A stretch of DNA of 16,417 nucleotides from JAAZGD01 sp034003765 (GTDB taxonomy: Bacteria > Bacillota > Clostridia > Peptostreptococcales > Anaerovoracaceae): positions 1 to 16,417 of the forward strand of contig JAVEXZ010000026.1 in the NCBI GenBank assembly GCA_034003765.1, read 5' to 3'. Under the pieces are notes generated by a model, which did no database searches, was not told where the DNA came from, and saw only the letters and a list, made by a program, of their open reading frames with translations. A program made the position numbers and the translations under genes. Shown one piece after another: positions 1-7,500 of the stretch. Positions within the stretch are counted from its first letter, which is position 1. Every line of letters starts with the position of its first letter.

Positions 1-122
1 ATAATATCACCATGACAATCGAACTGATTACACCTATTGCTATTGAGGAAGGTTTACGTTTCGCCATCAGAGAAGGTGGTAGAACAGTAGGCTCTGGAGT
101 AGTAGTAGAGATTGTAGAGTAG
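1..122 (+). CDS. tuf: Elongation factor Tu, C-terminal end (partial)
   Basis: The reading frame that begins at base 3 gives 39 codons and a TAG stop at 120-122. The peptide contains TPIAIEEGLRFAIREGGRTV followed by GSGVVVEIVE, which is the conserved end of the third beta-barrel domain of EF-Tu, the GTPase that brings aminoacyl-tRNA to the ribosome. The GTPase domain and domain 2 lie outside the window. A strong terminator follows 31 bp later, so tuf ends its transcript here and is not co-transcribed with pcrA. Neither rpsJ (S10 operon) nor secE/nusG, the usual downstream neighbours of tuf in Firmicutes, follows it. Identity is very secure; whether this is the only tuf copy cannot be told. Confidence 0.97.
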   Translation, partial: NITMTIELITPIAIEEGLRFAIREGGRTVGSGVVVEIVE

Positions 123-153
123 TCTGGAGATACTTTAAGATTTGCTAAATATT

Positions 154-180
154 AACGGCTGCATATGCAGCCGTTTTATT
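154..180 (+). terminator. Rho-independent terminator after tuf
   Basis: A perfect 22-base palindrome (154-175, arms AACGGCTGCAT and ATGCAGCCGTT) is followed by TTATT, so the arm itself ends in T residues. The arms meet without spare bases, so the real loop must form from the central AT pairs. It separates tuf from pcrA. Confidence 0.9.
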
Positions 181-235
181 GTGGGAGGATATTTTTAGAT
201 GATTTGTCATAAGCATAGCGATTTCCCTGTGCCTT

Positions 236-244
236 TGTTATAAT
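236..244 (+). promoter_or_regulatory. Candidate extended -10 promoter for pcrA
   Basis: TGTTATAAT has a perfect TATAAT (239-244) with the TG of an extended -10 one base upstream. No good -35 box lies 16-18 bp upstream. The predicted transcript start is near 251, which would put the AAGGAG ribosome binding site (251-256) at the very 5' end. This is inferred from pattern only. Confidence 0.5.
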
Positions 245-265
245 AAGTAAAAGGAGATAAGGCCT

Positions 266-2485
266 ATGGACTATATGAACAATTTGAACGACAAACAGAA
301 GGAAGCAGCCCTTTGCACAGAAGGGCCTTTACTAATATTGGCAGGAGCGGGCTCTGGGAAAACCAGTACAATGACACATCGAATTGCCTATCTTATGAGA
401 GAAAAAGGAGTCCTTCCTGGAGAGATTTTTGCAGTTACATTTACCAATAAAGCCGCTGGTGAAATGAGAAGTCGTGTTGAGTCTTTGGTAGGGTCAGTAC
501 AGGGAATGTGGATACTCACTTTCCACAGTGCCTGCCTTCGCATATTGCGTAGGGAATCGGATTTAGTAGGTTACAGTAAAGATTTTACTGTTTATGACCC
601 AACAGACCAAAAGGCAGTAATGAGGCGGTGCTTAAAAGATAGAAATCTAGACGATAAAAAGCTAACCCCTGCCTACGTGTTGAATGTTATAAGCAAATGT
701 AAAGAAAAGGACCTAAGTCCAGAACAGTTTAGAAGGGATAAGGGGGGGATTTATCCCAACGACCAGATTGCCGACCTTTATGGCGATTATGAAGCTATGC
801 TTAAAAAGAATAATGCTATGGATTTTGATGACCTACTAAGAAACACAGTCCATCTATTTGCACGACACAAAGAAATTCTTGCCAAGTATCAAGGTAAATT
901 CACCTATATAATGGTTGATGAATACCAGGATACCAACTATATTCAATATCGTATTATCAAGATGTTGGCAGAAAAACATGGCAACCTATGTGTTGTTGGA
1001 GACGACGATCAGTGCATCTATCAATGGCGAGGAGCTGACATTAAAAACATTTTGAGTTTTGAAAAGGATTTTTCTGGGGCCAAGGTTATAAAGCTAGAGC
1101 AAAACTACCGTTCCCACGGTAATATACTGGCTGGAGCCCATAGTGTTATTGCTAATAACCAGGGAAGGAAAATCAAAAAACTGTGGACGGATAAGGAATC
1201 TGGCGACAAAATAAAATACTATCGCGGGGATGATGAAAGAGACGAAGCAGCTTTTGTTGCTTCAGAGATTTCTAGGATAAGCAAATGTCCATCAACAAAA
1301 GATGATTATGCCTATAAGGATTTTGTTGTTCTTTATCGTACCAACGCTCAATCAAGAACCTTTGAAGAGGCTTTTATTAGGAGAGGAATACCTTACCGCA
1401 TACTAGGCAACACAAGATATTATGATCGCAAAGAGATAAAGGACATGATGGCCTACATGAGGCTTATCTTAAACCCCAACGATGATTTGGCCTTGGCACG
1501 AATTATCAATGAGCCCAAAAGAGGTATTGGAGAAAAAACCCTAGAAAAGATCCAGGCCCTGGCTTTGGTACACAATCAAAGCCTGTTAAAAACACTTTAT
1601 GATGATGATAGCTTAGAACTTTTACCTGGCAAAGCAAGAAAAAGTGTTGGTGAAATGGTGGAGTTATTGGTAGAACTTCATGAAGAAGAGGCTAACCTAA
1701 GGATAATTGATATTTATGACAGACTCCTATTTGGGACTGGATACATACAAAGCTTGGAGGGAAACAATACAGTAGAGGCTGAGGGAAGATTAGAAAACGT
1801 TTTGGAATTTAAGAGTGTTATCAACCAGTATGAAAAGGAAGAGGAAGAACCTTCCCTTTCTGGATTTTTGGAAAAAATATCCCTAATGGCGGAAGTGGAT
1901 AATCTTGATGCTAAAGAAGATGCCGTGATTCTCATGACCCTACACAGTGCAAAAGGTCTTGAATTCCCCGTGGTATTTATGGTGGGAATGGAAGATGGCT
2001 TGTTTCCTGGATGGCGATCCTTTGACGAAAAAGATTTGCTAGAAGAAGAACGGAGGCTTTGTTATGTGGGAATGACAAGAGCCCAGAATAAATTATATCT
2101 TTTAAATGCAGAGGTTCGTACTCTTTATGGTAAAACTGACTTTACAAGAGAGTCTATGTTCTTAAAAGAGATAGACCCTAAAGTCATTGAGGGAGATGGA
2201 ATATACCGGCAAAAAAAAGACCAAGATCACAAATCAAGAGATGGTTTTTCCAAAGATCCATATCGGCCATTTGATGGACTCAAGTATTCCAAGGCCCAAT
2301 CTATGGAAAGTGCTAGAGGGACAAAAATCAAATCCCAAGACCTTGCTTCAGGAGATTTTGTCCTACACAGCAAGTTTGGGAAGGGTAGAGTTCTGGATGT
2401 TGAAGGTCAAGCAGTGACGGTTGTATTTGATAGTGTAGGCACAAAAAAACTTGCGATTTCTGTAGCACCTTTAGAAAAAATATAG
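266..2485 (+). CDS. pcrA: ATP-dependent DNA helicase PcrA/UvrD (superfamily 1A)
   Basis: The 739-residue product is a 3'-to-5' DNA helicase used in repair, rolling-circle replication and removal of recombinase filaments and stalled RNA polymerase. The SF1A motifs appear in order: Q-motif region LNDKQKEA (7-14), Walker A GAGSGKT (27-33, K32), Walker B DEYQDTN, motif III GDDDQCIYQWRGA, motif IV EQNYRS, motif V TLHSAKGLEFP and motif VI YVGMTRA. The C-terminal tail (GDFVLHSKFGKGRVLDVEG) is the Tudor-like domain that in PcrA contacts RNA polymerase. Length is normal for the family. AAGGAG lies 9 bp before the ATG. It is the first gene of the operon, 9 bp ahead of ligA, a pairing common in Firmicutes. 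RecB- or Rep-type helicases are unlikely given the length and tail. Confidence 0.96.
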   Translation: MDYMNNLNDKQKEAALCTEGPLLILAGAGSGKTSTMTHRIAYLMREKGVLPGEIFAVTFTNKAAGEMRSRVESLVGSVQGMWILTFHSACLRILRRESDLVGYSKDFTVYDPTDQKAVMRRCLKDRNLDDKKLTPAYVLNVISKCKEKDLSPEQFRRDKGGIYPNDQIADLYGDYEAMLKKNNAMDFDDLLRNTVHLFARHKEILAKYQGKFTYIMVDEYQDTNYIQYRIIKMLAEKHGNLCVVGDDDQCIYQWRGADIKNILSFEKDFSGAKVIKLEQNYRSHGNILAGAHSVIANNQGRKIKKLWTDKESGDKIKYYRGDDERDEAAFVASEISRISKCPSTKDDYAYKDFVVLYRTNAQSRTFEEAFIRRGIPYRILGNTRYYDRKEIKDMMAYMRLILNPNDDLALARIINEPKRGIGEKTLEKIQALALVHNQSLLKTLYDDDSLELLPGKARKSVGEMVELLVELHEEEANLRIIDIYDRLLFGTGYIQSLEGNNTVEAEGRLENVLEFKSVINQYEKEEEEPSLSGFLEKISLMAEVDNLDAKEDAVILMTLHSAKGLEFPVVFMVGMEDGLFPGWRSFDEKDLLEEERRLCYVGMTRAQNKLYLLNAEVRTLYGKTDFTRESMFLKEIDPKVIEGDGIYRQKKDQDHKSRDGFSKDPYRPFDGLKYSKAQSMESARGTKIKSQDLASGDFVLHSKFGKGRVLDVEGQAVTVVFDSVGTKKLAISVAPLEKI

Positions 2486-2494
2486 GTAATCAAA

Positions 2495-4447
2495 ATGGAA
2501 CGAATGAGAGAATTGGTAGAAAAACTAAATCGTGCAGGGGAGGCATATTATGGAGAGGACAAGGAGATCTTATCTAACCTAGAATATGACCAACTATATG
2601 ATGAATTAGTCAATTTAGAAAATAAAATGGGAATAGTCCTTTCAAATAGTCCCACTGTCAAGGTTGGGGGCAAGGTTGCGGAATTTTTACCCAAGGAAAC
2701 TCACCATGAACCTATGCTTTCACTGAATAAAACCAAGGATATGGATGACTTGTCTTCTTGGCTTGGAGAGCAAGAAGGAATACTATCCTGGAAACTAGAT
2801 GGTCTTACAATTGTACTAACCTATGAAGGTGGGAGGCTTATGAAGGCGGTAACCCGGGGCAATGGAGAAGTTGGAGAGGTAATCACCAACAATGCCAAAC
2901 AATTCTCAAACCTTCCAATGGAAATTAATTTCCACGATCAACTGGTTTTAAGGGGAGAGGCTGTAATCAAATACAGTGATTTTGAGAGGATCAACCAAGC
3001 GCTTGGACCAGAGGCAGCAAAGTATAAGAATCCTCGAAATTTGTGTAGCGGCAGCGTTCGTCAGCTTAACCCCAAAGTAACTAAAAGCCGCCACGTCCAT
3101 TTTTTTGCCTTTGCTTTAGTTAAAGCACAAGGCTTGGAATTTGATAAAAGGGAAGAGGAACTCTTGTGGCTATATGACAAAGGCTTTTCCATGGTTGACT
3201 ATAAAAAAACAGATAGGGATAGGCTAAAAGAGGATATTGACTATTTTGCCCGAGAAATTGTTTCCCAAGACCTCCCCTCTGATGGCTTGGTTTTAATTTA
3301 TAATGATATTGAATATGGGAAAAAATTAGGAACCACCTCTAAGTTTCCTAAAGATGCCATGGCCTTTAAGTGGAGGGATGAAATTGCCGAAACCACATTG
3401 CGGAAAATAGAATGGAATGCTTCTAGAACTGGCTTGATTAATCCCATAGCAGTTTTTGACCCTGTAGAACTGGAGGGGACATCTGTAAAACGTGCTAGTG
3501 TTCACAATTTAAGCCTTGTGCGAGAATTAAAATTGGCCGTTGGTGATAGGATAAAAGTATATAAAGCCAACATGATTATTCCTCAGATTTTGGAGAACTT
3601 AACTCCTTATGGCCAGGTGGAGATTCCTACTAATTGCCCTGCTTGCGGGTTGGAGGTTACCATAAAGAAAGAAAGGGATGTTGAACTTGTCCTATGCGAG
3701 AACCCAGAATGCCCTGCTAAAAACATTAAGGCATTTACATTACTAGTATCAAGAAATGCACTAAATATTGAAGGCCTATCAGAAGCCACAATAGAAAAAT
3801 GGATAGATGGAGGCCTGCTCCATGAACCAGCTGAATTATTTGAATTAGGGTCTAATTTGCAGGCCAGGGAAAGAATCATTAATATGGAGGGGTTTGGTGA
3901 AAAATCATTTCAAAACTTGATTAATAGCATAGAAAATGCCAGGACAACTACTGGTGCAAGGCTTCTTTATGGTCTTGGTATTCCTGGAATTGGTGCCTCT
4001 AATGCCAAGCTGATTGCAGCCCAGGGCGGAGGGGATTTTCACAAGATCATGGAATTTACCTTTGAAGAACTAATAAACATTCCTGGAGTAGGCCCTGTGA
4101 TGGCTGAGGCCTATGTGAAATATTTCGAGAACCCAAAAAATAAAGCCAAGGTGGACAGGCTACTAGATGTTCTTATTCTAGAAACCCCTAGCATTGAAGA
4201 GGCGGAAAAAATTTTCCAGGGAAAGGTCTTTGTAGTAACAGGGAGTTTGGAACACTTTGGCAATAGAGATGAGCTAAAGGATTATATAGAAAAAAGAGGT
4301 GGGGCACTTACAAGTTCGGTTTCAGGTAAAACGGATTATCTCATAAACAATGATCCTAATTCCCCCTCATCAAAAAACAAAAATGCCAAGGCACTTAATG
4401 TAAAAATTATTACTGAGCAAGACCTTTTAGGCCTGATCTCATCTTAA
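2495..4447 (+). CDS. ligA: NAD-dependent DNA ligase LigA (divergent clostridial type)
   Basis: This 650-residue enzyme seals nicks in duplex DNA using NAD+. Domain Ia (about 1-70) contains AYYGEDKEILSNLEYDQLYDEL, matching the NMN-binding helices. The adenylation domain has the catalytic lysine K100 in KLDG. An OB domain (about 315-385), a four-cysteine zinc finger (CPACG and CENPEC, near 375-405), helix-hairpin-helix repeats (GIPGIGASNAKLI, IPGVGPVMAEA) and a C-terminal BRCT domain (about 570-650) follow, so the architecture is complete. Several signature motifs differ from E. coli or Bacillus LigA: TRGNGEVGEV replaces the usual TRGDGxxGED, and FKWRDE replaces YKFPAE. I recall this combination from a clade common in clostridia. 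Only a weak AGGT precedes the ATG, so it is probably translated by coupling from pcrA; Met4 is an alternative start. Confidence 0.94.
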   Translation: MERMRELVEKLNRAGEAYYGEDKEILSNLEYDQLYDELVNLENKMGIVLSNSPTVKVGGKVAEFLPKETHHEPMLSLNKTKDMDDLSSWLGEQEGILSWKLDGLTIVLTYEGGRLMKAVTRGNGEVGEVITNNAKQFSNLPMEINFHDQLVLRGEAVIKYSDFERINQALGPEAAKYKNPRNLCSGSVRQLNPKVTKSRHVHFFAFALVKAQGLEFDKREEELLWLYDKGFSMVDYKKTDRDRLKEDIDYFAREIVSQDLPSDGLVLIYNDIEYGKKLGTTSKFPKDAMAFKWRDEIAETTLRKIEWNASRTGLINPIAVFDPVELEGTSVKRASVHNLSLVRELKLAVGDRIKVYKANMIIPQILENLTPYGQVEIPTNCPACGLEVTIKKERDVELVLCENPECPAKNIKAFTLLVSRNALNIEGLSEATIEKWIDGGLLHEPAELFELGSNLQARERIINMEGFGEKSFQNLINSIENARTTTGARLLYGLGIPGIGASNAKLIAAQGGGDFHKIMEFTFEELINIPGVGPVMAEAYVKYFENPKNKAKVDRLLDVLILETPSIEEAEKIFQGKVFVVTGSLEHFGNRDELKDYIEKRGGALTSSVSGKTDYLINNDPNSPSSKNKNAKALNVKIITEQDLLGLISS

Positions 4448-4467
4448 AATCAAAGGAGATTGATCCC

Positions 4468-5463
4468 ATGTTGAAAACTGGCAAATTAGAAAGCGCCTTA
4501 CTAGAAGAATTGGTGTTCAAAAATATTACCTGGCGAAGGCCAGAAGTTTTAACGCGTCCAGGAATAGGCGAAGACTGTGCGGTTATAGATTTTGGTAATT
4601 ATGAATGCATTCTTTCAACGGACCCCATAACTGCGGCGGTTAAAGATATCGGCAGACTGGCTGTCCATATCTCATGCAATGATATTGCGGCCAATGGAGT
4701 TGAACCACTAGGGTTATTGTTAGCCATAATGTTGCCCGAGGGTACAAAAAAAAGTGAAATTAATGAAATTATGGCTCAAGCAGGTAAAGCTTCTCAAGAA
4801 TTGGGAGTTGAAATTATTGGAGGCCATACCGAAGTAACCCCTGCTGTCACAAAACCTGTTATAGTTTCCACAGCTATAGGAAGAGGAGCTAAGTGGTCCT
4901 CCCAAAACGCAGAAAACATGGTGCCAGGAGACCTGGTTTATGTAACTAAAAGTGTGGGCCTAGAGGGTGCAGGAATAATATCAATGGACAGGGAAGAAGA
5001 ACTAAAAGATACCCTATCTAGGGAAGAATTAGAAAAGGCCAAGGGATTCATAGAGCTTGTAAGTGTAGTGAGGGAGGGAGTACTAGCAGGGAAAATAGGC
5101 ACTAATGGCATGCATGACATAACTGAAGGTGGGGTTTTGGGATCCATTTGGGAGATGTGTCAAATAGCGAAAATGGGTGCTGAGATACATGTAGATAAAA
5201 TACCTGTAGAAGATGTTACAAAGAAAATATGTGAAACCTTTGATATAGACTATTTACGATTGATTTCTTCTGGGTCCATGATGATTATGGTAAGTCCTGA
5301 AAAAAAGGCGAAAATGGAAGAAGCAATGGAAGAAGCAAATATCCCCTTTACATTAATAGGCACTATAAAACCTTTGGAACAAGGAGTATGCATGGTTGTA
5401 GAAGGAGAATATATAGAAATAGCATCTCCAGCTACAGATGAAATATATAAAGCGTTAAAATAA
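4468..5463 (+). CDS. HypE/AIR-synthase-like (PurM superfamily) protein of unknown substrate
   Basis: The 331-residue product matches the PurM/HypE/ThiL/SelD fold. Near the N-terminus GIGEDCAVIDFGN and DPITAAVKDIGRLAVHISCN form the ATP/metal-binding N-domain with the dimer-forming strand. GGHTEVTPAV sits mid-protein, and DITEGGVLGSIWEM is the C-domain glycine-rich motif. Family members phosphorylate or activate small substrates with ATP. True HypE, which makes the cyanide ligand of NiFe hydrogenases, ends in a PRIC-type tail with an essential cysteine; this protein ends DEIYKALK, and no hyp genes are nearby, so hydrogenase maturation is unlikely. It follows ligA by 20 bp behind a good AAAGGAG site and is the last gene of the operon. 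Substrate unknown; the superfamily call is secure. A tandem repeat begins inside its last 14 codons. Confidence 0.85.
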   Translation: MLKTGKLESALLEELVFKNITWRRPEVLTRPGIGEDCAVIDFGNYECILSTDPITAAVKDIGRLAVHISCNDIAANGVEPLGLLLAIMLPEGTKKSEINEIMAQAGKASQELGVEIIGGHTEVTPAVTKPVIVSTAIGRGAKWSSQNAENMVPGDLVYVTKSVGLEGAGIISMDREEELKDTLSREELEKAKGFIELVSVVREGVLAGKIGTNGMHDITEGGVLGSIWEMCQIAKMGAEIHVDKIPVEDVTKKICETFDIDYLRLISSGSMMIMVSPEKKAKMEEAMEEANIPFTLIGTIKPLEQGVCMVVEGEYIEIASPATDEIYKALK

Positions 5464-5675
5464 GTTGCCTGAAGAAATTATCCAGGAGCCTAGCATCTCC
5501 AGCCACAGATGAAATATATAAAGCACTAAAATAAGTTGCCTAGAGAAATTATCCAGGAGCCTAGCATCTCCAGCCACAGATGAAATATATAAAGCGCTAA
5601 AATAAGTTGCCTGGAGTAATTATCCAGGAGCCTAGCATCTCCAGCTACAGATGAAATATATAAAGCACTAAAATA
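5421..5675 (+). repeat. 71-bp tandem repeat, about 3.6 copies, derived from the 3' end of the preceding gene
   Basis: Copies begin at 5421, 5492, 5563 and 5634, each exactly 71 bp apart; the last is cut off after 42 bases. Each copy holds the final 14 codons (ASPATDEIYKALK and stop) plus a 29-bp spacer containing an inverted repeat, perfect only in copy 3 (CCTGGA and TCCAGG). Within the codon-derived part the copies differ at three positions only, and all three are synonymous in the frame of the gene: GCT/GCC, GCG/GCA and TTA/CTA. Copies 2-4 have no start or upstream coding sequence and cannot be expressed as genes. Because 71 is not a multiple of three and every copy holds a stop, the array does not extend the protein. 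Confidence 0.95.
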
Positions 5676-5756
5676 GCTGGTCCGTGAAATCGTGGGGGTT
5701 AAATACCCATATTACATAGAGATAAATTGGGATTAAGGGAGTTTAATTTAAGCGAA

Positions 5757-5786
5757 AATAAAAAAGGCCAAAGGAGGCCTTTTTTG
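5757..5786. terminator. Bidirectional rho-independent terminator
   Basis: The arms AAAAAGGCC (5761-5769) and GGCCTTTTT (5776-5784) surround a six-base loop. Because the stem has A residues on one side and T residues on the other, it works as a terminator on both strands. It lies between the converging pcrA-ligA operon (+) and the usp operon (-), serving both. Confidence 0.9.
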
Positions 5787-5821
5787 GTTTGGGAATTAAT
5801 TGCTAGATTATTAGTTGATTA

Positions 5822-6256
5822 TTAACCCTCTTTAACAATCAGCACAGAACATTTAGAATGGGTGATAACCTGTTGAGAAACAGAGCCTAAAAGGAGTTTG
5901 TTAAATGTACCTAACCCCCTATTACCCATAACTATTAAGTCGGCGCCCAAATCACTAGAATATTTAATAATCTCTTGAGCTGGGTCTCCTTCCTTTACAA
6001 CAGCTGCTGCAACAGGGTATTTACTAGCAATTATGCCACTTGCTTCTTCTAGAATATCCAATGCTTTTTTCTTGTTGATTTCAATTATTTGATCCATCAT
6101 GTTTAGAGCCATGTATGGGCTTGCAGGGATATCACCTGTAACAGGATTTACTGTAATCAAATGAATTTCTGCCTTTTCAAATAAACCCTTTGCCATTGTT
6201 TTGTTTATGGCATTTTTTGATGATTCGCTACCATCTACTGGTATTACTAGTATCAC
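5822..6256 (-). CDS. Universal stress protein, UspA family (third gene of the cluster)
   Basis: This is a 144-residue single-domain Usp. The N-terminus VIPVDGSESS forms the first strand and nucleotide-binding aspartate. The ATP-binding signature G-2x-G-9x-G(S/T) is intact: G111, G114, G124 and S125 in GNRGLGTFNKLLLGS. Usp proteins are cytosolic dimers that bind ATP or AMP and help survival in starvation, oxidative or other stress; the partner is unknown here. The start is GTG (6254-6256) behind an AAGGAGG site at normal spacing; no nearby ATG fits. It lies 21 bp after the second usp gene and is clearly co-transcribed. It is close in sequence to its two neighbours, so the cluster arose by tandem duplication. 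Confidence 0.93.
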   Translation of the reverse strand: MILVIPVDGSESSKNAINKTMAKGLFEKAEIHLITVNPVTGDIPASPYMALNMMDQIIEINKKKALDILEEASGIIASKYPVAAAVVKEGDPAQEIIKYSSDLGADLIVMGNRGLGTFNKLLLGSVSQQVITHSKCSVLIVKEG

Positions 6257-6277
6257 TTATATCCTCCTTACCCCTTA

Positions 6278-6721
6278 CTACTTGGGTTCTTTCACGATTA
6301 GCACAGAGCAACATGAGTGGTTCAATATCTTTTGAGAAACAGAGCCAAGCAAAACTTTGTTGAAGGTGTTTAATCCTCTGTTACCCATAACTATAAGATT
6401 AGATCCAATCTCTTCTGCATATTTTAGAATTTCCTCTGCTGGGTTTCCTTCTTTTATAACAGCAGTCTTTACTTCTCCCATAGAAGTTATAGCTTTTTTT
6501 GCATCTTCTAACACTGCTTCTGCATATTTTCTGTTTGCATCTGCCAACTCCGTAACCATCTCTGCAGCCATATATGGGTTTCTAGTTGGAGCGGCATGAG
6601 GTGTAGAAATAACAGTCATAATATGAACTTCTGCACCACTTACTATGCCAGTGGATACAGCTTTTTCAACGGAATTCCTAGAGGATGGTGACCCGTCTAC
6701 GGGTATTAAGACTTTTAACAT
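6278..6721 (-). CDS. Universal stress protein, UspA family (second gene of the cluster)
   Basis: The 147-residue product has the full Usp fold: LKVLIPVDGSPSS at the N-terminus and the ATP-binding signature G113, G116, G126 and S127 in GNRGLNTFNKVLLGS, ending SCCSVLIVKEPK. The start ATG at 6719-6721 follows an AAAGGAGGT ribosome binding site. It is the middle gene of three, 66 bp after the first and 21 bp before the third. The loop between beta strand 2 and the next helix carries TRNPYMAAEM, which in the first gene is expanded by an internal duplication, making this gene the unexpanded reference. Confidence 0.94.
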   Translation of the reverse strand: MLKVLIPVDGSPSSRNSVEKAVSTGIVSGAEVHIMTVISTPHAAPTRNPYMAAEMVTELADANRKYAEAVLEDAKKAITSMGEVKTAVIKEGNPAEEILKYAEEIGSNLIVMGNRGLNTFNKVLLGSVSQKILNHSCCSVLIVKEPK

Positions 6722-6787
6722 AATTTACCTCCTTTATATCTAAAATAATAGTTTCTATCAAAATTAAAATACTTATTCGTCTAAACC

Positions 6788-7321
6788 TTATCTGTTGGGA
6801 TCTTTTACTATTAACACTGAACAACAGGCGTGGGTAAGAACCTTCTCAGAAACTGAACCTACAAAAGCCTTTGTAAAAGTCCCTAGACCTCTGTTACCCA
6901 TTATGATAAGGCTTGATCCAATCTCTTCAGCATACTTGATGATTTCCTCTGCGGCGTCCCCTTGCCTTATAACTGCAGTTTTTGGAGCAACGAAAGGTGA
7001 TATTACTTTTGTTGCCTCAGCTAAAACTTCATTAGCATACTTGCTATCAGCATCATCTAGAGCTTTTAATAATTCTTTATTTAGGGCTGGATTTAGAGTC
7101 GGAATATCGTAAACTTCTTCTGTAAGCTTGGCCTTTTCAGGTGTATTTTCCGACTTTAGTTCTTTGTTTAAGCCTGGATTTCTAGTAGGTGACCATTTGG
7201 ACGGTGAAATAACTGTTATAAGATGTACTTCCGCGTCCTTTAGAACACTTTCAGTCATAGCGTGCTCAATTGAATACTTTGATGACGGAGAACCGTCAAC
7301 TGGAATTAAAACCTTTAACAT
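6788..7321 (-). CDS. Universal stress protein, UspA family, with internal duplication (first gene of the cluster)
   Basis: The 177-residue product starts MLKVLIPVDGSPSS, like its neighbour, and ends CCSVLIVKDPNR. The nucleotide-binding signature is intact (G142, G145, G155 and S156 in GNRGLGTFTKAFVGS). It is 30 residues longer than the second usp because the loop after strand 2 holds two related blocks, TRNPGLNKEL (46-55) and TLNPALNKEL (75-84), 29 residues apart, joined by a charged linker. I set the start at the ATG 7319-7321, preceded by a strong AAGGAGG (7328-7334). An upstream in-frame ATG at 7375 would add 18 residues but has no ribosome site and would read through this one. It leads the three-gene operon. 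Confidence 0.92.
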   Translation of the reverse strand: MLKVLIPVDGSPSSKYSIEHAMTESVLKDAEVHLITVISPSKWSPTRNPGLNKELKSENTPEKAKLTEEVYDIPTLNPALNKELLKALDDADSKYANEVLAEATKVISPFVAPKTAVIRQGDAAEEIIKYAEEIGSSLIIMGNRGLGTFTKAFVGSVSEKVLTHACCSVLIVKDPNR

Positions 7322-7381
7322 TGCATACCTCCTTAAGTATTTACTATAGAAAAAAAGTCGATTGTTAAGTCTCATGTATAG

Positions 7382-7409
7382 TTTATACCCTTTACTTGGC
7401 GAAAAGCAA
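7382..7409 (-). promoter_or_regulatory. Candidate promoter of the usp operon
   Basis: On the minus strand TTGCTT (7404-7409) and TATAAA (7382-7387) are 16 bp apart, placing the transcript start near 7375 and leaving a leader of about 50 bases before the first usp. The match to a vegetative sigma-A promoter is fair; a stress-sigma promoter was not recognised. Confidence 0.45.
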
Positions 7410-7500
7410 CATTAAAACAAGATATATATCAAATATATGGGAAAGCATGGAAAAACCCACAAAACTAGGAATAATCTTAAAAACAATGATAATCCATAGA

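Noticed and set aside
204..244. TTGTCA as -35 box for pcrA
   Set aside because: It is 29 bp from TATAAT, too far for a normal promoter; an extended -10 explains the site better.
5421..5675. 71-bp repeats as a CRISPR array
   Set aside because: The whole unit repeats, including the would-be spacer, and it derives from a coding end; no cas genes are present.
7322..7375. 18-residue N-terminal extension of the first usp
   Set aside because: The extension has no ribosome site and covers the strong AAGGAGG of the internal ATG; neighbours begin MLKVLIPVDG.
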